Of a stretch of 50,917 bases of DNA, positions 42,069 to 49,190 are shown in pieces. The notes beneath the pieces were generated by a model. It was given only the letters and a program-made list of their open reading frames with translations. It was not told the origin of the DNA and did not search any database. Source of the stretch: Oscillospiraceae bacterium. GTDB taxonomy: Bacteria > Bacillota > Clostridia > Oscillospirales > Oscillospiraceae. The stretch is from positions 1 to 50,917 of the forward strand of contig JAFPWN010000014.1 in assembly GCA_017412765.1 (NCBI GenBank). Reading direction: 5' to 3'. The number at the start of each line of letters is the position of its first letter. Position 1 is the first letter of the stretch. The position numbers were made by a program, and so were the translations under genes.

Positions 42069-42145
42069 TTCTTGTCAAATTCCGGCTGTTCATATGTGAA
42101 ATACATACTCTTTCCCCCTGAAAAAGCTGCTGTTATTCCCACTCG
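42069..42145. repeat. 77-bp direct repeat, copy 2 (truncated glsA 5' end)
   Basis: 76 of 77 bases equal copy 1. It includes the glsA ribosome site and its first 13 codons; then the frame runs into unrelated sequence, so it is a dead fragment. It ends in the att-like core that starts the mobile element. Confidence 0.92.
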
Positions 42146-42146
42146 C
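42135..42146. other. att site, left end of the mobile element
   Basis: ATTCCCACTCGC, repeated exactly at 50542-50553. The first 11 bases are also present at 41146. Confidence 0.72.
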
Positions 42147-42219
42147 TCCTTGAAAGCTTGACCTAAACAGTTTTGTATGGGCGATATGGTACTGAGTGTT
42201 TTGTTTATCTGTATTCTCC

Positions 42220-42245
42220 ATCGGATATGGGCTATCCGATTTTTT
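42220..42245 (+). terminator. Terminator at the left end of the element
   Basis: Arms ATCGGATA and TATCCGAT around TGGGC, then TTTTTT. It faces rightward and could shield element genes from transcription entering from outside. Confidence 0.75.
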
Positions 42246-42263
42246 GTTGCCAATATGTTGCCA
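42246..42263. repeat. Left integrase arm-type direct repeats
   Basis: GTTGCCAATAT then GTTGCCA, an 11-bp period. It begins 99 bases after the left att core. The same pattern lies at 50463-50480 inside the right end. Confidence 0.7.
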
Positions 42264-42351
42264 GGATTGTTTGCAAAGAGCGGTGAAGAATACTCTCACC
42301 GCTGCTTTTCTTTATCTATATTATACTTGAAAAAACAGTTTTTTTCAAGTC

Positions 42352-42380
42352 TTGCTTTTCGGTATTCTCTTTCATATACT
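42352..42380 (+). promoter_or_regulatory. Promoter of the C39-like gene
   Basis: TTGCTT (42352-42357), 17 bp, TATACT (42375-42380). A hairpin TTGAAAAAA / TTTTTTTCAA lies just upstream (about 42328-42348). Confidence 0.6.
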
Positions 42381-42410
42381 AAAGACACTTCTCATGGAAG
42401 GCGGGTCTTT

Positions 42411-43211
42411 ATGAAGTACATGCATTTCAAAGCGTCCTGTTCCTATGCTGCTCTTGCTGCAATCATGGAAATCATCGGGGTAGATACGGAAGACTACAAA
42501 ATTGCGCTTGAAATCAAGCTGCCGTGGTTGTTTTCTAAAGAGGATGGAGCGTATATCTCCGGCCCCATGCTGCAAGGCGCAAAATGGTTTAATTTATGGC
42601 TCCTCCCACGTGGGTATCTAATCGTTGAGAAGGTGGTAAATAATGCGCAGCTAAGTGAATATCTTCGCACCCACAAGCCCGCTATGCTCGGCATCCAAAC
42701 ACCCTATGGAAAACATGCAGTTGTGTTCACAAAATACGATGGGACATACCATTTCATCAACCCTACCCATGAAAACAGCGGTGAGAGTACCGAATTGTTA
42801 TTCTCCGAGGAAGAATTGCTTTCCTTGGTAGATCAAGAAACCATTGTAGGATTCGTCGTCTCCACGGAGGCAGAGCTGCAATCCTTGGCGCAATATATGT
42901 ATGACTCGATTACCATAATACGGGAAAACTGTGCTGACATAGAAGCTTTTTCAGCGGAGAAGCATGATCCAAATGCCTATTTCCCCGTGATGAACAGCCT
43001 GTTCAGGCCCCTGCTCCTTGACGGTATTACCATGCTGGAGCTTGCCGGGGAAACCGATCTTGCACAGAAGTTCACAGCACTGCAGCAGCAGTTTATGGCT
43101 TTTATGCGCGGGCCTCGGGAAGAAGCATTGCAGGAAACGCTTTCTTTGGATCAATTACATGATCTGACAGAGCAATACGCTCACCTGATTGAGAAGCAGA
43201 AATGCCAATAG
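42411..43211 (+). CDS. C39-like cysteine peptidase-fold protein (element cargo)
   Basis: A 266-aa protein. Residues 1 to about 145 resemble the C39-like/papain-like peptidase fold: KASCSYAALAAIMEIIGV places a candidate nucleophile Cys at residue 8, KHAVVFTKYDGTYHFINPTH supplies His near 103 and Asn near 117. The C-terminal half (about 150-266) is helical and not recognised. No GG-leader transporter or precursor peptide is seen. The ATG at 42411 follows GGAAGGCGGG. Whether it cleaves, or only binds, peptides is unknown. Confidence 0.68.
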   Translation: MKYMHFKASCSYAALAAIMEIIGVDTEDYKIALEIKLPWLFSKEDGAYISGPMLQGAKWFNLWLLPRGYLIVEKVVNNAQLSEYLRTHKPAMLGIQTPYGKHAVVFTKYDGTYHFINPTHENSGESTELLFSEEELLSLVDQETIVGFVVSTEAELQSLAQYMYDSITIIRENCADIEAFSAEKHDPNAYFPVMNSLFRPLLLDGITMLELAGETDLAQKFTALQQQFMAFMRGPREEALQETLSLDQLHDLTEQYAHLIEKQKCQ

Positions 43212-43259
43212 CGGCGGGAGTATCTCTGCGACTCAAGAACACTCTCAAGCAACGCTTGA

Positions 43260-43288
43260 TTGACTGTGCATCAGTGTTTGATTATAAT
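43260..43288 (+). promoter_or_regulatory. Promoter of the first XRE gene
   Basis: TTGACT (43260-43265), 17 bp, TATAAT (43283-43288), with AGGAGG before the start at 43330. Confidence 0.8.
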
Positions 43289-43329
43289 AGATTTGCCGGC
43301 AAGAAATATAGTGCTTAGGAGGTTTCACC

Positions 43330-44115
43330 ATGTTTGATGTCAATCAAGTTTCACATATGCTCAAGGAAGCACGGATCAAGAAGAACCTTACGCAAAGTGC
43401 CTTGGCAGAACAACTCGGCGTCACCTATCAGGCTGTTTCTAACTGGGAGCGCGGCGCTTCGCTCCCTGATATCTCAAATCTATCTATGTTGTGCAATCTA
43501 TTGGGGCTTGACCTCTATAAGCTGGTCGGCGCTTCGCAGAACCTGGAGCTTGCAGAAGAGATTCTTTCCAATCCGTGCACTTTAAACGATGCACCGATTG
43601 ATGCTATTGCTGCCGTTGCTCCTATGTTACCGCCTGAACAGCTTATGGAAATGGTTCGGGCGAAAAAAGATAACATTCACAACCTTGCTACGCTCGTTCA
43701 GCTTGCTCCATTTATCGATGCGGATCTGATCGAAGAGCTCGGTGCTGAGCTTACTCCATCCCACATAGGCGAAGTAGTTGAACTTTCACCATTTGTTACA
43801 AATAGACTGTGTGCAAAATGGATTGAAAAGCTGGAGAGTATGGAAGGCTTCGATTTGGATGTGGGCCTGCTGTCAGAATTGGGGCCTCATCTCTCGCAGG
43901 AAAAGATGGACCAGCTTTCCGAACGGGTCATCCCCGACAGCCTGATTGTGCTTGATTCTGTCGCACCATTTCTCTCGTCTGACGCGCTTTGCCGCCTTGC
44001 TAAACGCGTGGAGCATATTACGCTGAATGATTTTATTGTTAGCATGGAGTGCCTGATGCCATTCCTCGGCCGGGCTACCATGGAACAACTACATAAGAAA
44101 GTCGTAGACTGTTGA
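43330..44115 (+). CDS. XRE family regulator with long helical C-terminus
   Basis: A 261-aa protein. Residues 8-62 are a Cro/C1 helix-turn-helix (KNLTQSALAEQLGVTYQAVS then NWERGASLPD). The remainder (about 75-261) is built of alpha-helical repeats of about 30 residues that follow a pattern such as LAPFIDADLIEELGAELTPS, recalling HEAT-like or TPR-like folds. It lies after the C39-like gene and has its own promoter. Its targets are unknown. Confidence 0.82.
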   Translation: MFDVNQVSHMLKEARIKKNLTQSALAEQLGVTYQAVSNWERGASLPDISNLSMLCNLLGLDLYKLVGASQNLELAEEILSNPCTLNDAPIDAIAAVAPMLPPEQLMEMVRAKKDNIHNLATLVQLAPFIDADLIEELGAELTPSHIGEVVELSPFVTNRLCAKWIEKLESMEGFDLDVGLLSELGPHLSQEKMDQLSERVIPDSLIVLDSVAPFLSSDALCRLAKRVEHITLNDFIVSMECLMPFLGRATMEQLHKKVVDC

Positions 44116-44165
44116 TGTATAATTGGATAGAGCAATACCCTCGCCTAATTGAACAGCAGATATAG
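44115..44165 (+). pseudogene. Remnant of a second C39-like gene tail
   Basis: A 16-codon frame (MYNWIEQYPRLIEQQI) starting inside the XRE stop codon. It matches the end of the C39-like protein (EQYAHLIEKQKCQ). The DNA at 44126-44179 aligns with 43166-43219 at about 45 of 54 positions, including the non-coding CAATAGCGGCGGG after the stop. Confidence 0.65.
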
Positions 44166-44170
44166 CAATA

Positions 44171-44195
44171 GCGGCGGGGATTGATCCCCACCGCC
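44171..44195. terminator. Bidirectional terminator between XRE and tnpV
   Basis: GGCGGGGA and TCCCCACCGCC around TTGA. There is no clear T-tract, so it may act weakly or serve as a barrier between convergent genes. Confidence 0.5.
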
Positions 44196-44201
44196 GATAC
44201 C

Positions 44202-44579
44202 TTATACGTAGATCAAGTCGTTGTTCACCACCTCCATAGCCCGATCCCGGATGTTGTTCATCCGCTGTACCCACAGCATTTGATCCTTGGCCTTGAGTTG
44301 TTCTGTGACGTTCTCCCGAACTGCCATTTGCTTTACCAGCTCAAGAAACATGTTTTCCGCCTGCTCGTCCAGGTCGGCAAGATAACCATTCAGCTTGCCT
44401 GTGATCTGCAGCTCTGTGTACAACGCCTTGCGGTGCTGCCGGAGATATCGCAGATGCCTTTGACCCCATACGCCGATAGGATGCTGTTCTTCGGGCGGGG
44501 CCAGGAGGCACGGGAGATAATAGTCTCCGTGCAGCTCGTACCACAGCCCATTCTTTTCGTCGTAGATTTGTTTTTCCAT
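44202..44579 (-). CDS. tnpV: TnpV-like transposon-encoded protein
   Basis: A 125-aa protein of the TnpV family first seen in clostridial Tn4451-type elements: YELHGDYYLPCLLAPPEE then GVWGQRHLRYLRQHRKALYT, and a helical end. The function is unknown. It is the last gene of the minus-strand mobilization operon, 9 bases after the relaxase. Confidence 0.85.
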   Translation of the reverse strand: MEKQIYDEKNGLWYELHGDYYLPCLLAPPEEQHPIGVWGQRHLRYLRQHRKALYTELQITGKLNGYLADLDEQAENMFLELVKQMAVRENVTEQLKAKDQMLWVQRMNNIRDRAMEVVNNDLIYV

Positions 44580-44588
44580 TGTTTTACC

Positions 44589-45764
44589 CTACCTTTCATA
44601 ATCATAGCTTCTCTGACGTTGCAGCCGTTTTGCCTGTTGTGCTTCTCTGGCCTGTGCCACCAGATTATCGACCTGCTTGCTTCCGAACACCTTCCGAATA
44701 AGGGCATAATCCTTGTTCTGCTCCCGCAGGGCGGTGTTTTCCTCTTTGAGCCGGTCGTTACTTGCTATCAGATGTTCGTTTTCCTTATACAGCCTCCCAT
44801 TTCTTTCGTTGATCCGGTGGTAGCTATCCCAAATCTTTGCGCACTGTACAATGAGGTTTTTTATCATCTCTTTTAGCTTTTTGATCAGCGGCTCGGCATA
44901 TTTGGCCTTATAGCTCTTGGCCGTCATAAATGCCTGCGGTTCGGGAAGCTGATACTCGGGATCGGAGGTAAGCTTTTGCTCCATTTCGTAATAGTCATGC
45001 TCTCCGTCCTCCAGATTGTTGATCCGCTTGGCCAGGGTGTTGAATTCTGCCGACTTGTCGGCCAGCTTTTCTTCCACGGCGACGAGCTCCTTCGTGCGCT
45101 CCTGTTTCTTATAGTCGATTACGCTCAAATGCTCCTCGTGGGTGCCTTTCTGCTCCCATTCAAAGCCATGCCGGAACATGGCAATGGCGAGCTCCTTCTT
45201 TTCGGATAGTACCCATTGATTCCATTCCGTCGCTCCACGGGTGCCGCCGTGGAAGCCCTGCGCCGCCAGCGCCTGTTTCAGCGATACTCGTGTATCAAGT
45301 CCCCGCTTGCTACCGGTGGTGAAGGGGACGAAATCGATGTGGATATGAGGCGTGGCCTCGTCCATGTGCAGGTGAGCCGAGAAGACGTACAGATTTGGGT
45401 TCCGTTCCCAGAATCCCTGGTAGTATTCATCGAGCGCTGCTTTGGCCTGCTCTCCGATCTCCGTTCCAGATCCCGTATCATCCCGGTTGCCGATCTGAAT
45501 GATTAGCTCATGAAATGGCTTCTCCTGTTTGCCGGTGCGGATCTTTTCATAGTAATTATCGATCCGTCTGTCCGAACGTGTCTGCTTGGCATTGTATCGT
45601 TCCAGGGCTTCATCGAAGAGCTTGTGATAGACCTGCTTGATCGGCTCGTTACAGTATTCTACATTGAGGTGGGTGCGCTCCGGGTCCACGTTCGCCGCCT
45701 TGAATTTCCGGCTGTTGTGATTGACGGAGCCTTTCCCGACCTCTGCGCTGATCGTTCTTTTCAT
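44589..45764 (-). CDS. MOB_V family relaxase (Pre/Mob)
   Basis: A 391-aa DNA relaxase that nicks at oriT and stays bound to the strand to be transferred. Motif I is VNHNSRKF near residue 14; motif III is HLHMDEATPHIHIDFVPF near 130, the metal-binding His cluster of the Pre/Mob family. The C-terminal third (about 250-391) is coiled coil. The 310 bases upstream are strongly structured and probably hold oriT. Confidence 0.9.
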   Translation of the reverse strand: MKRTISAEVGKGSVNHNSRKFKAANVDPERTHLNVEYCNEPIKQVYHKLFDEALERYNAKQTRSDRRIDNYYEKIRTGKQEKPFHELIIQIGNRDDTGSGTEIGEQAKAALDEYYQGFWERNPNLYVFSAHLHMDEATPHIHIDFVPFTTGSKRGLDTRVSLKQALAAQGFHGGTRGATEWNQWVLSEKKELAIAMFRHGFEWEQKGTHEEHLSVIDYKKQERTKELVAVEEKLADKSAEFNTLAKRINNLEDGEHDYYEMEQKLTSDPEYQLPEPQAFMTAKSYKAKYAEPLIKKLKEMIKNLIVQCAKIWDSYHRINERNGRLYKENEHLIASNDRLKEENTALREQNKDYALIRKVFGSKQVDNLVAQAREAQQAKRLQRQRSYDYER

Positions 45765-45779
45765 TTCAAATCACATCCT

Positions 45780-46017
45780 TCCTTACGCTGCGTCAGCAGC
45801 GGCCTTTGTTACTTTCTGCGAAAGTAACGCAAAAGCACTTTTGACAGCCTGCGGCCATCAAAAGATGCTGTTGCGCTCTCCGAGGGGGATGCCGGAAGCA
45901 TCTTCCCGCCGCTGCGTTCCGATGCTCCCGGAGGGGCGCCGCCCCTGCTATCTGCGGATAGCTCCCCGGCAGGGAGCGCCCTTTGAAAAGGGCTCCCTGC
46001 ACCCTGCGGAAACTCTT
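45780..46017. other. Structured non-coding region, candidate oriT
   Basis: It lies between the relaxase start and the iteron array. Hairpins: GTTACTTTC-TGC-GAAAGTAAC (45808-45828), GATGC..GCATC (45889-45903), CTATC-TGCG-GATAG (45947-45960), GCAGGGAGC...GCTCCCTGC (45969-46000). MOB_V relaxases nick just upstream of their own gene at a hairpin, so 45808-45828 is the best candidate. No nic consensus was confirmed. Confidence 0.5.
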
Positions 46018-46091
46018 TGTGACGGTTGTGACGATAGTGACGGTTATTTTGCGTCCTCAAAAATACCGTCACATCCGTCACCATCGTCACA
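46018..46091. repeat. Inverted array of 9-bp iterons
   Basis: Three tandem 9-mers TGTGACGGT, TGTGACGAT, AGTGACGGT (46018-46044), a 20-bp A/T-flanked centre (TATTTT, GCGTCCTC, AAAAAT), then three in the opposite orientation, ACCGTCACA, TCCGTCACC, ATCGTCACA (46065-46091). The right half overlaps the stop codon of the RepA-like gene. It looks like a replication or control origin. Confidence 0.8.
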
Positions 46092-47226
46092 TGTCCGCAG
46101 GCAAACACTTCAGGCTGATCCGGGAGCCCTCTCGTGTATGCCTGGAACGGTATTCAATGCCGTACTGCTCCTGCAGCGTCCTGGCATTGACGTTGAGCTT
46201 GCGAGTGAGGATGTTCGGGCTGATCTCTGCGCTGAGCTTCTCTGCAAGCTCACTGGCGCTGCCCTCCCATTCCTGCGGCTCTCCTTTCATAAGCTGCCCG
46301 ACCTGCTCCACCAGAGGATCGACCTCGCTTTTCCAAAGCTCACATTCCAAGTGATCCAGATCCCAGCAGAGCTTTTCTTCGTTCCGAAGGAGGTACAGCC
46401 GTTGATCCTGCTGATCCCTGCCGGAGATTTCGAGGGTGGCGGCGTTGGACGTGCGCTTTTCCTTTTGGAGGAGGAAAGCGCCGTCCGCCGCACCCATCAG
46501 ACCGTTCGTGCCGGAGATCATATCAAAAGCGTCGTCGGCTTTTTGCTTCCGTGTATGATGCACCACCATGAGACAGATCCCATAGGCGTCTGCAAAGGTC
46601 TTGAGCCGGGTAATGATCTGATAGTCGTTTGCGTAGCTGTAATTGTCGCCGCCGACCTCCCGGACCTTCTGGAGCGTATCTATGATGATCAGAGAGGTAT
46701 CAGGGTGTTCCCGAAGGAATCGGGTAAGTTGTTCATCCAGACCGCTGCCAAGCTGTTTGGCCGAAACGGAGAAGAACAGGTTTCCGTTTTCAGCCGTTCC
46801 GAACATCCGATACAGGCGTTCTTGTAGGCGTCCGAAGTCATCTTCCAGAGCGAGATAGAGGACGGTGCCCTGTCGCACAGGGAAGCCCCAGAGAGGCGTT
46901 CCCGTGCTGACATGGTAAGCAATCTGCGCCATGAGAAAGCTCTTGCCCAGCTTCGGCGCTCCGACGAACAGATAGATTCCCCGGCAGAGCAGGCCGTCCA
47001 CAATGGGCGGCTTGCTCTGATAAACGCTGTCGAACAGCTCTGTCATAGACACTGTTTTGAGGTATGACGGGTCATATAATTGTCGTAATTCCCGCTGCAT
47101 TTCCTCAAAACTCTTGATTTCTGCGTCTTCATCGGTTATACTATCGTCAGTACATTTTGTGAGTGATCGCCCGTCATCTGCGCCAACAGATGTGTTCAGG
47201 GCGGTCATTCTCGTTTCATCCGTCAT
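46087..47226 (-). CDS. RepA-like AAA/RecA-fold ATPase
   Basis: A 379-aa helicase-type ATPase of the plasmid RepA (hexameric, RecA-fold) group. Walker A is GAPKLGKSFLMAQIA near residue 92; Walker B is SLIIIDTLQKV near 180; then VVHHTRKQKADDAFDMISGT near 225 and a C-terminal winged-helix-like part with WEGSASELAEKL. It probably serves replication or transfer of the circular form. It overlaps the upstream mobilization gene by ATGA. Its stop lies inside an iteron array. Confidence 0.83.
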   Translation of the reverse strand: MTDETRMTALNTSVGADDGRSLTKCTDDSITDEDAEIKSFEEMQRELRQLYDPSYLKTVSMTELFDSVYQSKPPIVDGLLCRGIYLFVGAPKLGKSFLMAQIAYHVSTGTPLWGFPVRQGTVLYLALEDDFGRLQERLYRMFGTAENGNLFFSVSAKQLGSGLDEQLTRFLREHPDTSLIIIDTLQKVREVGGDNYSYANDYQIITRLKTFADAYGICLMVVHHTRKQKADDAFDMISGTNGLMGAADGAFLLQKEKRTSNAATLEISGRDQQDQRLYLLRNEEKLCWDLDHLECELWKSEVDPLVEQVGQLMKGEPQEWEGSASELAEKLSAEISPNILTRKLNVNARTLQEQYGIEYRSRHTREGSRISLKCLPADM

Positions 47227-47549
47227 TCCGATCCCTCCTTCATTCCGTAGAGGGTCAGGGTAATCAGCTCGATGTTGTCCAGCAGCTCGTCCCGAAGCTC
47301 TCCGGCGGCCTCGATGCGTTTGAGTTCATCGAGAACGGCGGCAAGTTGGTTTCTAAGAGCCTTGTACACTCTCGGATTGCCCTGGACCACGATATCCCGG
47401 TTAAGGCACTTCCGATAACAATACTCTTGCTTCGGCAAGCCGGAGAGCGCTACGGCGGCGTTGATCTGCTCGTTTTCTTCGGGCGATACACGGAACCCCA
47501 CCGTGATGTTCCTCCAACGGTTGTGTTCATCTCTGTTTTTAGCTGACAT
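47223..47549 (-). CDS. MobC-like mobilization accessory protein
   Basis: A 108-aa protein. NITVGFRVSPEENEQINAAV then ALSGLPKQEYCYRKCLN fits the ribbon-helix-helix relaxosome proteins that help relaxases melt oriT. A helical tail (about residues 60-100) follows. It overlaps both neighbours: the integrase by 11 bases and the RepA-like gene by 4. Confidence 0.75.
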   Translation of the reverse strand: MSAKNRDEHNRWRNITVGFRVSPEENEQINAAVALSGLPKQEYCYRKCLNRDIVVQGNPRVYKALRNQLAAVLDELKRIEAAGELRDELLDNIELITLTLYGMKEGSE

Positions 47550-48624
47550 TCTCAGATTCTCCTTTCCTCAGATTACTTAGTGATTGGGCCATTTCTCCCT
47601 GCGTCGTCGGGAACAGATGGGCATAACGATAAGTGATCTCAATGCTTTCGTGTCCGACTCGATCTGCAATTGCTACCGCCGAATACCCGAGCTGAATCAG
47701 CAGGGAAATGTGACTGTGCCGCAGATCGTGAATCCTGATGCGTTTCACACCAGCCGCAGCCGATCCCCGATCCATCTCCCGATGCAGATAGCTCTTTGTG
47801 ATCTCAAACAGGCGGTCATTCGGGCCGATCTTGTAAAGGCGCTGCATATAGTCCTTCATTTCCTCTACCAGGAAATCCGGCATCTGCACGACACGGTTGC
47901 TTTTCGGCGTTTTCGGATCGGTGATCACGTCCCGCCCGTTCAGCCGCTGGTACGATTTGTTGATCGTAACCGTTCCTTTGTCAAAATCGAAATCCGACGG
48001 AGTGAGAGCTAACAGCTCACCTTCCCGGATACCGCACCAATACAGCATTTCAAACGCATAGAAGGAACGAGGTTTGTCCATCATTTCATCGGCAAACTTC
48101 ATATACTCCTCCTGCGTCCAGAAAAGCATTTCCCGGTTCTTGGACTTGCCCATGTTTCCGACCTTTGACGCCGGATTCTCATGCAGCCCGTAATACTTCA
48201 CGGCGTGATTGAAAACGGCGCTGAGCTGATTGTGGAGCGTTTTCAGATAAACGGGCGAATATGCTTTCCCGTTCTCGTCCCTGGTGTTGATCATCTCGTT
48301 CTGCCAAGCAATCACATCCTTCGGCTGGATCTCGTTGATCTTTCGGCTCCCAAAATACGGAAGAACCTTTGTCCGCAGGATGTGCTCCTTGGTATGCCAC
48401 GTGTTTTCCTTGATCCGGCTTTTCATATCCTCGGAATAGAGCTCTACGAAGCTACTGAACGTCATATCCAGGTCGGCTTTTGCCTTGTTTAGCTGCTCTC
48501 GTTCCCATGCCTGTGCCTCCCGCTTTGTCGGGAACCCTCTTTTTTGCGTTTGTTTTCTTTGCCCCTGCCAGTCCGTATAGCGATATACGGCCCGCCAGGT
48601 GTTTCCTTCCTTGTAAACAGCCAT
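47539..48624 (-). CDS. Tyrosine integrase
   Basis: A 361-aa site-specific recombinase. An AP2-like arm-binding domain covers residues 1-45 (YKEGNTWRAVYRYTDWQGQR), a SAM-like core-binding domain about 55-150, and the catalytic domain about 165-350 with Arg in WCGIREGELLAL, HxxR in IHDLRHSH and the late His and Tyr in VGHESIEITYRYAH. The ATG at 48624 follows GAGGAG; an upstream ATG at 48666 has none. It should act on the ATTCCCACTCGC cores and the GTTGCCA arm sites at the element ends. Confidence 0.92.
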   Translation of the reverse strand: MAVYKEGNTWRAVYRYTDWQGQRKQTQKRGFPTKREAQAWEREQLNKAKADLDMTFSSFVELYSEDMKSRIKENTWHTKEHILRTKVLPYFGSRKINEIQPKDVIAWQNEMINTRDENGKAYSPVYLKTLHNQLSAVFNHAVKYYGLHENPASKVGNMGKSKNREMLFWTQEEYMKFADEMMDKPRSFYAFEMLYWCGIREGELLALTPSDFDFDKGTVTINKSYQRLNGRDVITDPKTPKSNRVVQMPDFLVEEMKDYMQRLYKIGPNDRLFEITKSYLHREMDRGSAAAGVKRIRIHDLRHSHISLLIQLGYSAVAIADRVGHESIEITYRYAHLFPTTQGEMAQSLSNLRKGESENVS

Positions 48625-48628
48625 AAAA

Positions 48629-48835
48629 TCATCTCCTCTCTGCTGCTTTTGTTCCTGCTGCGCCATAGCACAGCCGTTCCGTGAAATACTGCTTGTTTAC
48701 TCTGCCTGCAATGGTGATAATGCCTTTCTTTTCAAGCTCTGCGTTCAGCTTTCGTATGATCTTGTACGCATAAGAAGTTGAAACACCGAGCTCCTCGGCA
48801 ACATCGTCCACTCGCATAAAACTGTTGCTTGCCAT
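48629..48835 (-). CDS. Xis-like small helix-turn-helix protein
   Basis: A 68-aa protein: MRVDDVAEELGVSTSYAYKI then IRKLNAELEKKGIITIAGRV, and a short tail. It is a winged-helix DNA-binding protein of the kind placed just before integrases and likely to act as excisionase or directionality factor. The start follows AAAGGAGG. It is the first gene of the mobilization operon. Confidence 0.8.
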   Translation of the reverse strand: MASNSFMRVDDVAEELGVSTSYAYKIIRKLNAELEKKGIITIAGRVNKQYFTERLCYGAAGTKAAERR

Positions 48836-49026
48836 AAAAGTCCTCCTTTCCTGTGAATTGTGAGAGCAGTTCTCATATAACCGAGAAACGTTTTCGCCTT
48901 GCCGTTCTACCCTTGCTGTTTCCTGACAGGCAACCCTGTGCGGCGCTGTGCCGTCCCCTTATGGGGCGCTCCCTCTTCCGAGATCGTGGCGGTTTATAAC
49001 AGCTTGGACGGTCATTCAGTTTTCGC
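48836..49026 (-). other. Long untranslated leader of the mobilization operon
   Basis: About 210 nt separate the predicted transcript start (near 49050) from the Xis-like gene. Short hairpins are visible (GCCCC-ATA-AGGGG near 48957-48968; CCTGT...ACAGG near 48919-48936). No reading frame of interest was found. Confidence 0.5.
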
Positions 49027-49050
49027 AGCTTAAGCATATTTGCTTAAGCT
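49027..49050. promoter_or_regulatory. Palindromic operator
   Basis: Perfect 10-bp arms AGCTTAAGCA and TGCTTAAGCT around TATT. It covers the expected start of the minus-strand transcript. The core TGCTTAA recurs inside the divergent promoter (49136). It is likely the site for the XRE repressor at 49191. Confidence 0.8.
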
Positions 49051-49056
49051 ATTGTC

Positions 49057-49085
49057 ATTATACTAAACCAATCTGTTTATGTCAA
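49057..49085 (-). promoter_or_regulatory. Sigma-A promoter of the mobilization/integrase operon
   Basis: On the minus strand TTGACA (49080-49085), 17 bp, TATAAT (49057-49062): full consensus in both boxes, followed at once by the palindromic operator. Confidence 0.88.
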
Positions 49086-49129
49086 GAGGGTTTTCGAGAA
49101 AATATTAAATAAAATTGTTTATACTATTC

Positions 49130-49158
49130 TTGACATGCTTAAACGTATCTGCTATAAT
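49130..49158 (+). promoter_or_regulatory. Sigma-A promoter of the XRE repressor gene
   Basis: TTGACA (49130-49135), 17 bp, TATAAT (49153-49158), with TGCTTAA in the spacer. AGGAGG precedes the start at 49191. Confidence 0.88.
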
Positions 49159-49190
49159 CACTGCAAGTACATATGTAGGAGGTTTTTCCT

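Noticed and set aside
45721-46827. 368-codon plus-strand frame across the relaxase/RepA spacer
   Set aside because: It runs antisense through the RepA-like gene and the iteron and hairpin region. No ribosome site or domain was seen.
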